Origin: Heterocephalus glaber
Taxonomy: Eukaryota; Chordata; Mammalia; Rodentia; Bathyergidae
Direction: 5' to 3'
Assembly (NCBI RefSeq): GCF_000247695.1
Contig: NW_004624747.1
Span: 26,652,632-26,716,631, forward strand
Length of the DNA stretch: 64,000 nucleotides
Positions 1-10,920 of this stretch are shown piece after piece (within the stretch, counting starts at the first letter, position 1; every line of letters begins with the position of its first letter). Position numbers and translations under genes: made by a program. The notes under the pieces are model-generated. The model was not told the DNA's origin. It made no database searches and saw only the letters and a program-made list of their open reading frames with translations.

Positions 1-126
1 TCCTCCTGCTCCTCCTCCCCCTCCTCCTCCTGCTCCTCCTCCTCCTGCTCCTCCTCCACTTTGTCACCCTTCCTCCTCCTCTCCACTTCTTCTTTTCCTT
101 CCTCCTCTTCATCATCACCTTCCTCT
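1..126. repeat. (TCC)n pyrimidine-rich tract
   Basis: Nearly pure pyrimidine on the plus strand, built from TCC/TCCTCC units with occasional TGC interruptions, decaying after about position 60. Open frames across it encode only Ser/Leu/Pro runs and are artefacts. Such polypurine/polypyrimidine mirror tracts can form triplex DNA; that is general knowledge, not something shown here. Confidence 0.9.
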
Positions 127-783
127 TTAGCTGCTCCTGCTCTACATCCTTGTGTAGCTCCACATTTCCCTGCCTCCTTCAGGCTGCCAGCCAGTCCCCA
201 AGTCCCAATGCTCACCTTGTGCCCACTGCAAGTCTGTGCTCCCCATGGCCCCACCAGGGGCTTTCTCTGCACTCTGAGTGACCATTCCAGCCCTGCTACC
301 GACTGAGGGCAGGGACAGCAGTGTGACAAACCCTCTGGCTTTGGAGATCCACAGCCAAAAGCCACTGGACATGAGTGGGACCCAGAATTGGGGCCAAGGG
401 CACGCTGGGGAGCACAGTTTATATTATATTATGCAATGGTCTCTTCAGGGCATGCAATCTTATGCAATGTGTTGAGGATGAGATGCTTTAGGAATTTTTT
501 CAAGTGTCATCGTGGAGGAAATATCTGATTAAAAAAGGAAACTGGTAATATTTGAGGAGAGAATCAATTAGGTTCAATAGCAACAACAACAATGATTCGG
601 CACTAACTGTCCCAGAGGAAGTCATGCGAAATCTAAGGCATGAGAGTATAAAGGGAGCAGACAATGACAATCAGGCTCATTTTTTAAATAATTGCTTGTC
701 CCCTCCTCCTCCTCCTCACTAACAGGAAGGATTGTGTAACAGAAAGAGGCTACTGGAGTGCTGCATTTAGGGCTTCCTAGCTA

Positions 784-832
784 AGTGCCCTGGAAAGTCA
801 CTTCACTTCTCAGGCTCACATGCCTGTCCTGT
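784..832 (+). repeat. MIR-like SINE fragment
   Basis: The stretch containing 'agtcacttcacttctcagg' resembles the MIR core segment 'agtcacttaacctctctgag' on the plus strand. It is short and diverged. The surrounding stretch 130-1780 holds no exon-like segment or other repeat I recognise. Confidence 0.35.
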
Positions 833-1787
833 CGGAGGGGAATGGGGCAGCTACGTGGCAGCTCCGTACCACAATCAGAGATGCCACAGGCATCGAAGCG
901 CCTGGAAATGCACGACCCCAAGGCACAGACGGAATGAGCAGCCCCATGGAGCGGTCAGATTAAAGAGGAGTGGGGCGCGGTGGGCTGAGGGGCCCTCATG
1001 TAAGACACTGACCCCTCCCGGCAATCTCAGCGCTTTGCCGGAGCTGTGGGAAGCCTCATTTGGACGTGATACAACACAGCTCTGGAGTGGCGTGGCCCCA
1101 GTGCACGTGCGGCAATGCTTCAGCACACTCGTTATGCAGCGACCCAGCACCTGGAGCAATCACGCCAGTGCCAAGACCCAGAGTGCCTGCACTGCTGTCT
1201 GGAGAAGCAGAGGCCGTGCCGGCTGAGGTGCATTCCAGCAGGACAACGTTCTCCTCCAGACTCCCAGTGCCTTTCTAACACCCGAAGCTCCTGGAGGCCA
1301 CAGGTAAATGCTAGCCCATTTTATACACCAAGTTTCTCAAGCCACACTCTACCTCCTGAGATGCATCCATGCGAAGCCCACAGTCGGGGACCTGGGAGCA
1401 GTGCTTTCCGCAGTGCAGACATATCCCGTGAGGAGGAGGAGGTGTCCTCTCACCGACACCGTGTCCCGGCCGCCCTGTGGGTTCAGCCCCAGCCGCCCAG
1501 GCTCCAGGCAGCTGCAGAATTTCACAAGACTGCAGGAGCACAGGGCCGGTCCTGTGGGCCTGGCCCCCTTCCTTGGGCCATGTCTCCTTGGTTCCTCACG
1601 CCTTTTGTCTGGGGCTCTTACTCCACTGGGAGTTCACCAATTCACCTGCCTGGGGAGATTTGGCGTCAAACTGCTCCCAATATGTGAGTCTACATCTGTG
1701 TGGGCCTTTTCCAATTCGCTCCGCCCCGTGGACGTGTGGTGATTCGCCCAGGTTAAATCTCTGCCTCTGACAGCTGATGGCGACCTG

Positions 1788-2015
1788 TGTCTTTTCATGT
1801 GTTCTTTCCCATCTGCCCAGATTTCCTTTTCGGAGAAATCTGTGCTCAATATGTTGCCCATTTAAAAGAAAAAAAAAAAAAACTGGGTCATTTGTCTTCC
1901 ATTCTGGGTATCAGTCATTTGTCAACATGAGGATTAGCAAATATTTTCTCTCAGTTTTAATACCAGAAACAATAATATTCCATGGCTTATGCACTGTCAC
2001 CATATCCATCATCCC
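1788..2015 (+). mobile_element. Old L1 3'-end fragment
   Basis: The order of landmarks matches an L1M-type 3' region on the plus strand: 'cttttcatgtgttc', 'cggagaaatctgtgctca', 'ttgcccattt', an A-rich stretch, 'aactgggtcatttgtct' and 'agcaaatattttctc'. It is clearly diverged and has no coding capacity. Confidence 0.7.
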
Positions 2016-2047
2016 ATGAACCCTTGGACAAGAACTGGTGAGAGGGA

Positions 2048-2135
2048 GGAGAAAAATAAGATTCAGAAGCAAGTGACCTAGCTAACATCCCACAGCTGTT
2101 GAATGACAGATGGGACTTCGGGTCTCAGAGGTGGG
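2048..2135 (-). repeat. MIR SINE fragment, minus strand
   Basis: Reading plus-strand, the order 'cagaagcaagtgacctagc', 'catcccacagctgttgaatg', 'cagatgggacttcgggtct' corresponds to the reverse complement of the MIR core (the familiar 'caaggtcacacagctagtaa ... gagctgggattcgaaccc' layout). Confidence 0.6.
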
Positions 2136-4937
2136 CTGGGTGTTTCTGCCCCCGGAGTGCACTCGCTGGGCGGGAGTCCAGGAGACAGGCATCTCTGGCT
2201 CCTTTGCTGCTGTCCTCCTGGTGCGAACCCAGTGTTGGCCGCTGTGCCTGCTGCAGGCGGCTGCTCGGAGAGTCCTGACCAAGTCTCCTCTCTGCAGCCC
2301 GGTGCTCAGGAACTCTGCTCGCCCGGCCCCTCCTGTGTGTCAGGGCTCCGACCCCCCAGTTTGGGCCATGGGGCTGGCCCCAGGATGGAGGTGGGGTGAA
2401 TCCGGTTCCTGGAGCACCTTAGGGAGAGACTGCATCGTGCCTTTTCTCCTAGCCTTGAAAGCGGGGTGATTTGATGTTGGGCTGCTGCAGAGACCCTGAG
2501 CTTGGGCAGCTGGTTCTCAGCCACAGCTCTGCTGTCCTCTGGTGTGTGAGGGTTGGCCGTCTGGAGCAGCAGCACTGGCCAGGTGGGCTCAGGCTCTCCT
2601 GCGTGCTGGACAGGACAGCAGGATCGAAGTTTGACCAGGACCGTGGCGTCTGTCCCCCAGGAGGCCCCCTTGTGCCTCACACGACTGGTAAACTGGTGCG
2701 GGAGGGCTCCAGGCCTCCCAGAGCCTCTGTACCAGGGCTGAGTGTCTATGCCACACAGCGGCTTGCCCCAGTGTCCCGAGGGGACACGACTCAGGACCGG
2801 AGCAGCGGCCGTGACGGCCACACACCCTCATTCGAAGCAGCCAAGCCTGACCACATCCAACAGGGGCCGATCAGGCCCCACGTCTGCAAGGCACGAGGCC
2901 CACAGAATTTCTAGATGTTATTTCCAAGCCAGCAAGCAGCCATATTCAAGTGACTTTAAGACCCAAGTGTCCCACGAGCAGTGATTCCACCCAGCACCCC
3001 CGTCTGCGTCTAGCTGCTTCCCGCATTTCCTCTTTCCCGTTTGAACAGACAAGCCGCAGCTATCTTTTCTGTCATTTTCAATAGGCAGAGAGGATCCTAA
3101 CTGATACGGAAACAAAAAATAGGACTTTTCCCTGGGAATATAGTGTTCTTTCTGATCCACAGCAGCTGCCAAATTACGGTCTGCTTTCTGACACTGAAGG
3201 TTGGATTTTTATACTGTGTAGAACACTGGGCTTCTCAGAAAATCAATAGTAAGCTCGCACATCTCTCAGCACGCTCATCTCGGTGCAATGAGGTCATCTG
3301 TGTGTGCAGGCGGGCCGCCCGTGCGTCTTGGGTGCCTGAGTGCCGTGTCCCACGGACGTCACTCTGCATTAGCAGACAGAACAGAGCTGGTGCACTCGCA
3401 CAGCCTGCCCTGCCTGCAAGGCCGGGGGACTGGGACTCGTTCATCTGAGAGCTGTGATCTGTTTGAAGCCCCAGCCCTGGCAGGCAGCGCGGTCCCCAGC
3501 AGCCTCACTATTCCTCGGGGCGGGGGGGGGGGGGTCCTGTCGGAGACGCCGCACTCCACTGTGATTAGTGATGCTCCAGAACACCCAGGGTTGGAAAGCA
3601 GCTCTGCCCATGACAGGATTGCTCTTCAGTCATTCGCAGACACTCGTTTAATCAAAGCCTTGTAGCGCACACTGCTGCTCCCGGCAGGAGAGGCCCGGCT
3701 GAAGGAACACGAATGTTTGCGATTCCCCAGGGCCCTGGGCCTGTGTTGTCAATATTTGCTCCGGAAGTGTGCCTGTCTAGAACGAATCACTTCACTTATC
3801 TCTTAATCTACTGCCCAATTGATTTCCAGGGAAGAACCTGAGCTGCCACTCAGCACGCCCAGGAGGCCAAAGGCTGCCCCGGGCCTGTCTGCACTGTACT
3901 GTCCACATTCAGCCCTTTGAGACCCTTTGCACTCGCTTCAGGAAAAACTTTCTGGGCAGTGCTCCCCCGGCCCAAAGATAAACACACACTGGCGACGAAT
4001 AAAATGAATGTAATGAAAGAGTGAAAGAGACCGTGTCAGGGAAACCTGGCTTTCTCAGTGTTTGTGGCCTCATAGCTCCATCCCTGAACATCATCCTCAG
4101 GCCACACTGGAATTCAGATCTCGGAAACCGAGGAAACCGCAGGGCCGAGGTCACGCTGACCTCATCTGCCTCCTTCCTGAAGCACTGTCACCTCAGAGCA
4201 GGTCCCGGGGGTCCGCGGTGTGGCCGAGCCCTGCCCAGAGTACGGCCCTTGAGTCCCAGGGGACAGGCGCAGCGCCAGGTCAACAGGACCCTCTGTTCTT
4301 CATGAACCTAACTCTAAAATCTGGTTCTCCCTGGGTTCGGGGTCCTCACATCCAAAAGCTCAGTTGCATAAAAGCTTGGCTAAGTGACCCTGTGACACCG
4401 CTGTCTTCTGACTCTGTCTCTCGTCACAGGGGCATCAGCAGTGGACCAGGGAAAGTTGCTACCTTTTCTTCCGAGAGTGACATTGAGGTGACCTTGCAGA
4501 GTGCTTTTCCTGCATCAGCCTCATGGAGGTCAGGAGACCCTAGGTCCTGGCCAGGAGCGCTGGCGGGTGTGCGGAGCGGGGCTGACATCCTGGTTGAGTC
4601 GGGGTCTTCGTGCAGCCTCCGGCTGGAGCTCCAGTGCACCACTCTCCCTGCCTTGAGCCCAAGCTCTGAGCTTCCCCCCAGGAACCGGAAGTGCGCGGCT
4701 TTCCAGAGGCAGGGCAGCAGGAGCCATCTCCCCGGGTCAGTTCCCTCAGGAGTTGGAAGTCAAGGTGTCCTCGGCAGGGCTGGGCCCTCTGGAGGCCTTG
4801 GCGGGAAGCCATCACCACCACCTTCCCCTGTATGCGCGTGTCCCAGGCCCAGGCTCTGGTTCTCTGGTCACAGCTACTGCTTCTGTCACCAGAGCTCCAG
4901 CTGGTTCCCTCTTATAAGGACTTGAGATTTATAAAGC
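2136..4937. other. Stretch without recognised gene or repeat
   Basis: GC-rich single-copy-looking DNA. The longest open frame in the window region, 287 codons at 4062-4925 (plus), lies here. It is low complexity in Ser/Pro/Arg/Gly, overlaps open frames on the other strand, and has no convincing domain or splice support, so I do not call it. A G13 homopolymer sits at 3522-3534. Confidence 0.6.
3522..3534. repeat. G13 homopolymer
   Basis: Thirteen consecutive G following 'cggggc'. It can form G-quadruplex structures and is a typical place for length errors in sequencing. Confidence 0.95.
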
Positions 4938-5160
4938 ATGATCAAAAATATGGTGAAGGTGTAACTTAAAAAAAAATTTTACAGTAAAAGGCACATTGTC
5001 ATGAATCCTCTTCACAACTCTCTGCCTCCTTTCAAACACACTTATCCAATCGTCCTTGCCACGTTCTAAAGAAGCCTTGGAAGTCCTTTGTTGTGGCTTG
5101 TATCTAGATGTCCCCCCAAAGCCTCATGTGCTCACAGGTAGGGCCTTTGGGAGGTGACTA

Positions 5161-5223
5161 GACCGTGGGTGTGTGGTTCTGGATCGCAGGTGTGTGGTTC
5201 TGGACCGTGGGTGTGTGGTTCTG
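5161..5223 (+). repeat. 21-bp tandem repeat, 3 copies
   Basis: Three units of 21 bp start at 5161, 5182 and 5203. Units 1 and 3 are identical and unit 2 differs at four sites ('gatcgcagg' for 'gaccgtggg'). A partial unit follows. It lies inside the solo LTR. Confidence 0.9.
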
Positions 5224-5273
5224 GATGGGTTTGTAGCTGGATGTCATGTAGGGAGATGAAGCCTGGTGAGAAG

Positions 5274-5275
<2 letters not shown>

Positions 5276-5338
<63 letters not shown>

Positions 5339-5383
5339 CATACACATATATGTATATATACACATATATATATATATATATAT
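5276..5383. repeat. (TC)n followed by (TA)n/(TACA)n microsatellite
   Basis: About 40 bp of uninterrupted TC switch at about 5315 to TA repeats, then TA/CA/TG mixtures to 5383. The tract lies inside the LTR where related LTRs have a pyrimidine-rich stretch, so it probably expanded from that seed. Confidence 0.95.
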
Positions 5384-5965
5384 CCCTTACTTTCCCCTGA
5401 ACACTGCTTCCTGCCTGCCATGCCGTGGACTGTTTCTCATCTGCCAGGGTGCCTTGCCTTGGAACCAGCAGACCATGGACTGAAACCCGTACAAGCTGTG
5501 AGCTAAAATAAAGCTCTCCTTCTTTGACTTGTAGGTGTCAGGTATTGTGTCCCAGCAACGAGAAAGCAACCAAGACATCCTCTTTCTTGAGTGTCTTTAG
5601 TTGTGCTGTCATAGGTGACTTGATATCCTGATCAATGTTTCCCTTTCCTGGCCATTTTTATTTTGGGGAAGAGCTGAAAGTCACGTGGTACCAGATCCGG
5701 TGAATGAGGTGGATGAGGACACAGCCTCATGTCTTTTGGAGCTGCCCTTCCTCTGGATGGCACCAGCAGCCACATTGTCCATATTTTAAATCACACTTCT
5801 TAAAGACACTCATGAAAAAGGACTCCAGAGCTGCTTCAGAAAGTGGTAAGAATGATGAGATAAGTGTGTTCGAAGTGAGGAGGGAGACGTTGAGGGAAAT
5901 TAATGGCAATGTGTATTTTACTGTAATAAATTTTTAAAATTTTAAACATGCACCATATATTTCAA

Positions 5966-7852
5966 TTGCACCTCACCTGCCTGTGGACCTGGAAGGATCC
6001 TCTCCCCGCCTCGAGAGAAGGACTCGCTCCCCCTGCAAAGCCCTCTGACCCTGGAGGCTCGCAGGAGGCCAGTGTGGGTCACACGCCTGTGGGGTTGAGC
6101 TGGGTGAGAGGCACTGTTCAGCTTTGTAGGGGAGCAAGGTCCACTCCTCAACTTTGCCGGCCTCAGGTCCTAAGGTGGGGGAAGCATTTCTGCCTGCTCT
6201 AGGAGTCCAGAGGGTCAAGTGAGCTAGCAGTAGAGCAAGCAGAAGTAAAGCACACTGAAGACGTGGCTATGAACTTGTCCATTAAGAAACGGGAGGCACT
6301 GCTGTGAGATCCCAGTTCTCACCATACTATCTCACATTTGCAAATGGGAGACGCTAATTCAGGTGCGCGATTTCAGGGGTCTGGAGGCAGATATGGTGTT
6401 TTATGGAAAGGTGATGTCTAAAGATAAAAGGACGCAGCACAAGCAGGAAGAAACAGGGCTGGCCTAGTCCCTGGGATGTGGCCAGCCACCCAGGGGCAGG
6501 CGATGCAGGCCTGACTTCAAGGGCATTGAGCCACTGCTTTACCCCATTAAAATCACACTTGACAATAAATACTAAATGAAATTTTCCTTCCCCATGCAAA
6601 ATTCAATTCACTTCGTCCCATAAATCCTGCCTTAAGCGTCGGCTACAATTTCTTGGGCTCACAACCCCATCACAAGGTTGCTCTGAAATTAGTTTGGCGC
6701 CAGTTTGCTATGTGGCCGGCATGGTTGACTAAGGGACAGGGAACATCACGGTTGGCTTCTTTTTGAGGATATTTATGCTTTAAAAGAAAATCTCACTTTC
6801 AACAGCAGCCGCCTCAGCACTTGCTGATTTCCCTCAATTTTTGCATGATCCATCCTAACATAACTGTATAGGAGAACAGATTCATTCTAATCTGTCTTGC
6901 AAAATAGTCGTCCCCACACACCAGACCTCCTGAGCATTACAGACATTTCTCATTCCAACACAGAGAAATTAGCATTGCATTCCATTTCCCAAATGTCAAC
7001 AGCTAAAATGCTCTGATGCATATCACTGCAAGATCATCATAATGCAACAGTTTTCAAAGAAAGTTCTTTTCCATGGAGAGCAAACAATTTCACTTCCTAA
7101 TAGCTTGATGGTTCTCTTCATGCCAAGCCTATCTCATCCTTGAAGGAAAAGATTATACTTCTCTACTGAAAGTTGGTAACAGCAAGGACAATTAAAACTC
7201 CTGTGCATACTTTTTGAAACCAATAAAACTAACACATGTTTATTGCAGGAGGCTTGGCAAATGTCAGTAAATGAAAGAAGGAGTCTGAATGCTCCATGAG
7301 AATAAACAGAACTTTGGTTGTATTTAACTTTGATTTTCTCCCATGTGATACAGCATTCATGCATGGTAGGGACCCCAAATGTTTAGGGTTTAAATTCAGG
7401 AAAAGATAAATGCCATCCCTGATTTCGTTGTTATTACAACTGTGTTGGACTTCACTTCAGTCTTTCGACTATGTTGTATATGTGTCCACATATACACATA
7501 CATATGTATGAGTTGTGGCCATTAATTAGCAGATTGCTAGTTTATACATTTTATTTTATGCCTTTTGAACATCCTAGTAAGCTGAGGATGTTTTCCCCAT
7601 CCAAGTAATTTGTTAAACATAGCTTTCGCAGCTCTGTTACATTTTGGTATGTAAATATGCTAAGGACATTTAATGATTCCTGTCTTCTTAGCAGCTAAGG
7701 GATTTCAGTGTTTCTGTTATCAATAAGAATGCAAAGATGATGTTTCTATGTAACATTTCTAGCTATTTATTTAAGTAAATTCCTGGCATATATGACCAAA
7801 AGTTTAGTAAACATTTTAATAAATCCTGGTACCTCTTGACATATTGATTGCC

Positions 7853-7854
<2 letters not shown>
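5966..7854. other. Mostly AT-rich stretch without recognised gene or SINE
   Basis: From about 6600 the composition turns AT-rich and no B1, ID, L1 or LTR signature is evident through 7850. Multiple stops occur in all frames. The lack of young repeats over 1.2 kb is compatible with a conserved non-coding region, but I see no direct proof. Confidence 0.45.
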
Positions 7855-7931
<77 letters not shown>

Positions 7932-7932
7932 G

Positions 7933-7967
<35 letters not shown>
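7855..7967. repeat. (TC)n microsatellite, about 113 bp
   Basis: TC dinucleotide tract with a few TG interruptions. It directly abuts the A-tail end of a minus-strand ID fragment, so it probably grew from the SINE tail. The Arg/Glu repeat frame on the minus strand is an artefact of this tract. Confidence 0.95.
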
Positions 7968-7971
<4 letters not shown>

Positions 7972-8011
7972 TCCTGGGGATTAAACCCAAGGTTCTGGGC
8001 ATGCCAACAGG
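7968..8011 (-). mobile_element. ID SINE fragment, minus strand
   Basis: The sequence 'ctggggattaaacccaagg' followed by 'ttctgggcatgcc' is the reverse complement of the 3' half (B-box side) of an ID-type tRNA-derived SINE. The 5' half with the A box is missing. Confidence 0.65.
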
Positions 8012-9462
8012 ATGAACTGCTTTTCCATATAAAAAACTTCAGTGAAGTTTTTCAGTTGTTACTCATAACCACGGGAAGCTTTAACATAATATGCTTTCCC
8101 CAACTGTGGCAGAAAACAAGCTGAGGCTTCCACAAGTTAAAGACATGCTTGTCTCTTACAGGGACTCCTTCACTCTGAACTTCTTTTAGGGAAGACGTCA
8201 CTAATCTGCTGTGTTCAGGTGGAACTCAGGGGCCCGTGCCCTGGCAGGATCAACCACATCTCTACTGTCCCCAGCTCACAGTGAGATGTAGTGCGTTCTT
8301 TAATACTGCACATGGGACAGTAGCAAGGGCAGCCATCCACCATGGGCCATGCAGATCTGCGCTCAGTGTGGCACCTGTAGGGTGAACAGTGTCCCTTGCC
8401 TTCAGCACATGTCTGAAGCACAGTAGTGACCAGAGGCGCTGCTGCCTGGTTTTCAGGGCCGATGAAGGAAGCACAGGATACCTTGGCACAAGATTAATCC
8501 CGTTTTGAAAACTGCATTTCAATAGAGTTGCATTTCTGCCTTCTTAGGAATTGCATCTGAAGACACTAAAGACATTATTCTGAGAAGGGCTCACAGACAA
8601 CACAGGCCAGCTTCCCTGGCCCGGGCAGAGGCCCTGCAGTGGGGCTGCACCCTCACTCGGACACCCTCAGGCCTCTCCCCCTCCCTGCCCAGATCAAGCT
8701 CACTCAGACCTCCATCTGGAAGGCCGCTGAAGGGCAGGGCCAGGTCCCTGGCCACGGTGTGCTGTCACTGGAACCCCAGCTGGCCCGCTCTGAGCCAGGC
8801 GTGGGCTGTTAAGTGGGGTGTGTGGGAAGCACCACCATTTCTCAGGGTAAAACGCCCGACGCAACCCTCTTCACGTGCTCCCGCGTGCGCCAGGACCCCG
8901 TGTCCCTCCAGAGCCTGCAGCAGGTTCTGCCCTGCGGTCTATCCCAAGAAGCACCTAACGTTGTATCACCCACACTGCGTGCCTCCTGGGGCAGGCCCAG
9001 CTCAGGCACCCCACAAGCACAGCCCCAAGGGGCTGCAGATGAAGAAGCCCCATGACCACCCGACCCCAGGACGGACACGGAGACTTCGAACCCGGAGGTC
9101 CAGCTGATTTCTGGGGCACGTTTTGAAATGGATCCCGAGCAACTGCATCTCCTGAACGATAGGAGCCGCACCTCTGACTGGAGTATTTCAGAATTCAGAT
9201 GACAGTGGAAGGGGCTGCAGTGGGGTCCAGGGCACCAGGGACTTTACTTCCACTGAAGCAAACTAGAGCTGCCCGCACGACAACGCTTGAGTGCACGGAG
9301 CCACCCGTACTCATTGATCGGGCTCTTTCGCTTAGAGAAACAAACCTTTTCAAAACAGGAGGTGAGAAAGCCCTGCATGCGCCCTGCATCAGGGGCTGAC
9401 TAATGGGTCGCTTCTTCTGCCTCTGATCACGAAGCCTCTAGAGGGATGCTAAGGGCTCCTTT
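8012..9462. other. Stretch without recognised gene or repeat
   Basis: Mixed composition, GC-richer from about 8600. Open frames of up to 116 codons on both strands overlap each other and lack domain or splice support. Confidence 0.5.
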
Positions 9463-9476
9463 GAGAAAGAAAGTTT

Positions 9477-9511
9477 TACACTTGATCTTAGCCAAAAGGC
9501 CGAGAAACGAT
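9477..9511 (-). pseudogene. U2 snRNA 5'-end fragment (tailless retropseudogene)
   Basis: The reverse complement matches the first 35 nt of U2 snRNA with a single difference (position 9507). It includes the 'cttttggctaagatcaag' segment. The copy starts at U2 nucleotide 1 (9511) and stops abruptly at about nucleotide 35, without the rest of U2 and without a poly-A tail. Imperfect direct repeats flank it: 9463-9477 and 9512-9528 share 'gagaaa...agtttt', differing in the A-run. This is the layout of a 3'-truncated retroposed small RNA. The fragment lacks the Sm site, so it cannot be a functional snRNA. Confidence 0.85.
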
Positions 9512-9689
9512 GAGAAAAAAAAAGTTTTGAAAACTTCCAGAAGAGTGAGTTTATACATTTTAAAAAGGAAAATTCAAGTAATTGAGAAAGTAATCAGATT
9601 CTGGGTAAGTTAGATGATCCTAGTGGGAAGTGAAAGTCAACTACCTGGAGAACTAGAAATTGTTTATAAACACATTCACAAAAATGTGG

Positions 9690-9835
9690 CATCCCGTGTG
9701 TCTGGCCTTTCACTCAGCACACACGCTGCATGTTTCCTGATGAATAGCTAGCTTGCTCTTTTTCACTGCTGAGTTGTATTCCATGGGGGGCACAGTTTGT
9801 ACATCCACTCACCAGACGAGGAATATCGGCTTATC
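9690..9835 (+). mobile_element. L1 3'-end fragment
   Basis: It carries the landmarks 'tgtctggcctttcactcagc', 'tttttcactgctgagttgta', 'ttccatgg' and 'catccactcaccag'. These correspond to the ancient L1M 3' segment that usually reads 'tattccattgtatgg...tttatccattcatc'. Diverged. Confidence 0.65.
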
Positions 9836-10440
9836 TCCAGTCTGGGGCTATTACAGAAAAAGCTAAATCAGAGAAACAGAACAGAGATGACTGTGTGACT
9901 GGATAGAAAAAGGAATTCAGTCCACATGGGCAGAAGGAAACTTCCTGGTGATGGAGGGAGCCACACTGGAGATAAACCAGACATAGTTCCTAAAGCTCAC
10001 CTAACTACGTGCTTAAACTGTTTGCTCGCATAGCATAAAACTTATGACTTGAGAGCCGAGAAGGCCCCACGGAGGACACGAAAGTCCCACATCGGCACTG
10101 CCCAGACCCCGACGGGTGTCACCGGACATCCCCAGGTTAGGAAGCCTCTGCCCAGCTGGCCCACGTCATGGAGGCAGACAGATGCCAGAGAAACGACAGA
10201 GACGTAAGCCGTGACCCTGAACAGCAGAGGAGGCCCTGGTCCAAGGGAGGGAACCAGAGTGAAGGGACGAAGCTGGGCAGGATTTTCACAGTGGGACTGT
10301 GAGGGGGGCCCTTCAGATCCACCCCAGGACTTTCCTTTGTCTCTGGTTGTAATGTCCCAGGAAACAGCGTACTCCAAAGGGCTCTCCAGGCCCCTGAGAA
10401 ACTCCAAATAGCAGGAGGCGAGCCTTCGTCCCCTCAGGTG

Positions 10441-10920
10441 AACACCCTGGGAGCTGGGCTGGCGGGTGCTGGACAGCCAGCTCACGGCGAGGGGTGAGGG
10501 AGCTCCGAGGCCCTGCCACCTGCGGGCCGGTGAGGCCAAGCACGGCCCCACCCTGAGAAAGAGGACGCGCGCACCTCAGGCCGAGGCAGACAGCCATCTC
10601 CGTGGTCCCCGCAGAGCAGCGGGACTGAGACGGCAGCGTGCGTGAGTCTCACACGGGAAGACACAGGCTCGGACACGGAAAAACAGACGTGGGCGTGGGT
10701 TCACCGACAGACGGGCGGGCGGAAACAGGTGCTGATCTGACTTTCCCTCTGGGGCTGCTGGTGAGGATTTCCACACTCACGGGGGACACTGGGGTCCATG
10801 CACACCCACACATTCGCTGAGCGGTCTCCAGGAAGACACGTGGCCGCGCCCGGCTTCCACGTGGAGTGGCGTGTCACTCGTCCCACTGGAACGTTCTCCC
10901 CCTGCAGACACTCCGGGTAA
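10441..10920. promoter_or_regulatory. CpG-rich block (weak CpG island)
   Basis: I counted 38 CpG in 480 bp by eye at roughly 62% GC, an observed/expected ratio near 0.8. No promoter motif or adjoining exon is recognisable. The 120-169 codon minus-strand frames over it reflect high GC, not coding. Confidence 0.45.

Larger units (their letters stand above)
5089..5577 (+). mobile_element. Solo LTR, ERVL-MaLR-like, nested in copy 1
   Basis: It begins with TG ('tgttgtggcttgtatctag') and ends with CA ('aaagcaaccaagaca'). The flanks are 'tcctt' (5084-5088) and 'tcctc' (5578-5582), a 5-bp target duplication with one difference. Internal landmarks are 'gatgtccccccaaagcctca', 'gcctttgggaggtgac', 'gaccatggactgaaacc', 'gtgagctaaaataaagc' and 'ggtattgtgtcccagcaacg', an arrangement I know from mammalian MaLR-type LTRs. 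Related copies are at about 28.7 and 52.0 kb. A 21-bp tandem repeat and TC/TA microsatellites have expanded inside it. No internal retroviral genes are present. Confidence 0.7.
4940..5965 (+). mobile_element. Mariner-derived foldback element, copy 1 (split by an LTR)
   Basis: The left arm (about 4940-5083 plus 5578-5600) and the right arm (about 5800-5965) are diverged inverted repeats. For example 'tttcaaacacacttatcc' on the left pairs with the reverse complement of 'ataagtgtgttcgaagtg' on the right, and 'ttacagtaaaaggcacattg' pairs with 'caatgtgtattttactgtaa'. Right-arm frames give remnants such as 'LQSCFRKW' and 'DKCVRSE', which resemble the C-terminal end of mariner-type transposases (recalled family pattern). 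The element carries stops and cannot be active. A solo LTR interrupts the left arm at 5089-5577. A second copy lies at 59376-59910. Confidence 0.7.

Noticed and set aside
4062..4925. 287-codon plus-strand open frame
   Set aside because: Low-complexity Ser/Pro/Arg/Gly composition, overlapping frames on the other strand, no domain, and no splice or start context. Long stop-free runs are expected in GC-rich DNA.
4940..5965. Active transposon encoding transposase
   Set aside because: Only C-terminal remnants with stops are present and the catalytic core is absent, so it is a relic.
7763..8002. Arg/Glu-rich peptide on the minus strand
   Set aside because: It is the translation of a (TC)n microsatellite and an ID fragment.
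9477..9511. Functional U2 snRNA gene
   Set aside because: Only the first 35 nt are present. The Sm site and 3' stem-loops are missing, and the flanking duplications mark it as a retroposed fragment.
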